Assembly: GCA_040367435.1 (NCBI GenBank)
Contig: BAABWY010000008.1
Span: 62,001-126,000 of the forward strand
DNA: 64,000 nucleotides
Direction: 5' to 3'
DNA from: Hyphomicrobiales bacterium 4NK60-0047b
Lineage (GTDB): Bacteria; Pseudomonadota; Alphaproteobacteria; Rhizobiales; HXMU1428-3
Each line of letters starts with the position of its first letter. Position 1 is the first letter of the stretch. The position numbers and the translations under genes were made by a program. The notes beneath the pieces were generated by a model, which saw nothing but the letters and a program-made list of their open reading frames with translations, ran no database searches and had not been told where the DNA came from. Below are positions 62,388 through 64,000 of the stretch, piece after piece.

Positions 62388-64000
62388 TTAGTTTGATTTC
62401 TTGGAAGGAGGTAGGGGATTGCCCCTTAATTCAATCTTAGCTTGCTGCTTTGCAGGTTTTTTCTCAGCAGGTGCAATAGATCCAAAATTATCTTTAGCTT
62501 TTTGCAGCAACGTGCCAATAGAGCCAAGCAGCTTAAAGGTTCGCTTTGGCATCCGTTCATCTTTTGTGTCATCAAAATTTGCTTCAGGGTTGTTGGCACG
62601 CAAATAAGCTAATCGTTTGCGCTCAGCAACTTGAACAGGGTGCAGAGGTAACCCAGGTATTTCAGGTATGTTCATAGAACGATGAGCTTTGGCCATATAG
62701 TCATGCCATGTTTGAGTGGGCAAACTACCACCAGTAACCCGATTTGTTGGGCGGCTATTGTCATTACCAAACCAAACACCAGTTACATATTTACCAGTAA
62801 ACCCAAGAAAAAACGCATCCTTGTAACCTTGTCCAGTTCCTGTTTTTCCAGCTGATACTGTAAAGTCTAAATTAGCACGGCGCCCCGTACCACCGGTTAC
62901 CACTTTACCAAGCATCTGGTTGAGCATAGCTATATGTTTGATATCAAATATTTGCTCTTGGCCCTTGGGCTCATCTTTGTCCCGCGAATAAACCAGCTTG
63001 CCTTGGTCAGTCCTGACCTCAATAATAGAATAAGGTCGAACCTTCTTACCACCGTTCGCAAAAGTAGCATAACCACCGGTATGCTCAAGTAAGGATAATT
63101 CAGCTGTTCCAATGGGCATAGTACAATTCGGGCGCACGCCTTTAAGTCCAAGCTTGACAGTATTCTCTACAACCTTCTTATGCCCAACCTTTTTGGCTAA
63201 CCAAACAGGAATTGTATTAATACTCTTGGCAAGAGCAAGTTCAAGAGTAACGGCCCCTCGGTATCTCCGGTTATAGTTTTTAGGTGACCAACGATTACAA
63301 ACCACCGGATAATCAACCACCCGGCTATTTGGCTTAAATCCTGCCTGAATAGCTGTTAGATACACATAAGGCTTAAAAGTTGATCCGGGTTGTCTTTTCG
63401 CGTTAACTGCTCTGTTAAATTGACTTTCACCATAATCATTCCCGCCGACCATTGAGCGCACAGCGCCGTCAGATGTCATAGAAACTAAAGCCGCTTCAGA
63501 AACGCGTTTAGACTTGCGATTTGGCAAAAGAACATTAGAAACTGCTTCGACAGCAAATTGCTGTAACTCCATATCGACAGTGGTCTGTACTCTTAAGGAA
63601 AGTTCACCTTTTTTAGCGGTTAGTCGCTGCACTTCATCAAAGGCCCAGTCTAGAAAATGTTCGGGGCTATTTAAGTTATCAGCTTGCGAAACAGGTACAG
63701 CTGGGTTTAAACGAGCACCGTGAACTTGCCCCTCTGTCATAAAGCCCGCTTCGACCATATTATCAAGTACTTCGTTGGCCCGGGCTCTTGCAGCCGGTAG
63801 GTTCGCGTGTGGAGAATAGCGGGTTGGAGCCTTGAACATGCCTGCCATCATGGCAGATTCAGCTAAACTAATTTCACGAGCTGATTTGCCGAAGTAAAGC
63901 TGTGTTGCAGCTTCAATGCCGTGGGCACCACCACCCATATAGGCTCGATCAAGGTAGAGACGCAATATTTCTTTTTTCTCATAATGGTTTTCAAGCCAAA
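62388..64000 (-). CDS. Penicillin-binding protein 1A-type synthase, N-terminus beyond window
   Basis: The C-terminal 537 residues of a bifunctional peptidoglycan synthase. The edge lies inside the glycosyltransferase (GT51) domain: ENHYEKKEILRLYLDRAYMG and GIEAATQLYFGKSAREI. The transpeptidase domain has S-x-x-K in RQPGSTFKPYVYL, the S-x-N motif KSINTIPVW and the KTG motif SAGKTGTGQGYKDAFFLGF. The tail is basic and proline-rich. The true start is outside the window. It leads the unit with the DUF1214 and DUF1254 genes. Confidence 0.93.
   Translation of the reverse strand, partial: WLENHYEKKEILRLYLDRAYMGGGAHGIEAATQLYFGKSAREISLAESAMMAGMFKAPTRYSPHANLPAARARANEVLDNMVEAGFMTEGQVHGARLNPAVPVSQADNLNSPEHFLDWAFDEVQRLTAKKGELSLRVQTTVDMELQQFAVEAVSNVLLPNRKSKRVSEAALVSMTSDGAVRSMVGGNDYGESQFNRAVNAKRQPGSTFKPYVYLTAIQAGFKPNSRVVDYPVVCNRWSPKNYNRRYRGAVTLELALAKSINTIPVWLAKKVGHKKVVENTVKLGLKGVRPNCTMPIGTAELSLLEHTGGYATFANGGKKVRPYSIIEVRTDQGKLVYSRDKDEPKGQEQIFDIKHIAMLNQMLGKVVTGGTGRRANLDFTVSAGKTGTGQGYKDAFFLGFTGKYVTGVWFGNDNSRPTNRVTGGSLPTQTWHDYMAKAHRSMNIPEIPGLPLHPVQVAERKRLAYLRANNPEANFDDTKDERMPKRTFKLLGSIGTLLQKAKDNFGSIAPAEKKPAKQQAKIELRGNPLPPSKKSN

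Overview
The window is about 64 kb of AT-rich (roughly 40% GC by eye) chromosomal DNA from an alphaproteobacterium, most likely of the Hyphomicrobiales (Rhizobiales) type. Support: gatC-gatA with gatB nearby, a secA/ppiC/argJ/mutT neighbourhood, an aroK-aroB-corC block, class I PHA synthase, XoxF-type methanol dehydrogenase, and a three-fold repeat built on the CCCAAAA...CCGGTTTTGGG palindrome common in Rhizobiales genomes. The species cannot be named from the sequence. No tRNA, rRNA, CRISPR array, transposase or prophage was seen.

Layout. 1-8 kb: 5'-truncated-by-window uvrB (its 3' part is missing), a secreted LprI-domain protein, chromate transporter, RDD protein, a divergent MarR regulator/membrane protein pair and phaC. 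8-13.3 kb: biotin synthesis (bioB <- -> bioF, a BioH-like esterase, bioA and bioD convergent to it). 13.3-21.7 kb: peptide transporter, two tandem small secreted paralogues, acetyltransferase, deacetylase, a DNA-binding regulator, gatCA and a chorismate mutase, interspersed with a modular structured repeat. 21.9-27.3 kb: beta-lactamase-fold hydrolase, gatB, methyltransferase, TAXI-type binding protein. 27.4-32.1 kb: a sulfite module (Tat-exported molybdenum sulfite dehydrogenase, fused di-haem cytochrome c, ECF sigma/anti-sigma pair, TauE-type exporter) in which the dehydrogenase and exporter genes carry matching ECF promoters. 32-40.3 kb: HExxH protein, ABC-F ATPase, then a methylotrophy block (SoxYZ-like carrier, zinc hydrolase, XoxF) followed by a LuxR-type response regulator. 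40.5-47.4 kb: two membrane proteins, corC-aroB-aroK, xerD and accA. 47.7-52.3 kb: two L,D-transpeptidase paralogues, a membrane protein and an SLC13 transporter. 52.6-64 kb: secA, ppiC-type foldase, argJ, mutT, a lone Flp pilin, BioC-like methyltransferase, a lipoprotein, a DUF1254/DUF1214 pair and a PBP1A-type synthase truncated by the window end.

Most notable is a dispersed, modular element of about 110 nt at 10.6, 15.4 and 21.1-21.36 kb. It folds into an enclosing helix with three hairpins plus a fourth 3' hairpin, shows compensatory base changes between copies, and ends in a GTGAGAGA tail that can act as ribosome binding site for the next gene. A smaller covarying hairpin module is inserted into it and also stands alone in five tandem copies at 56.7 kb. 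The second notable point is the ECF-controlled sulfite regulon.
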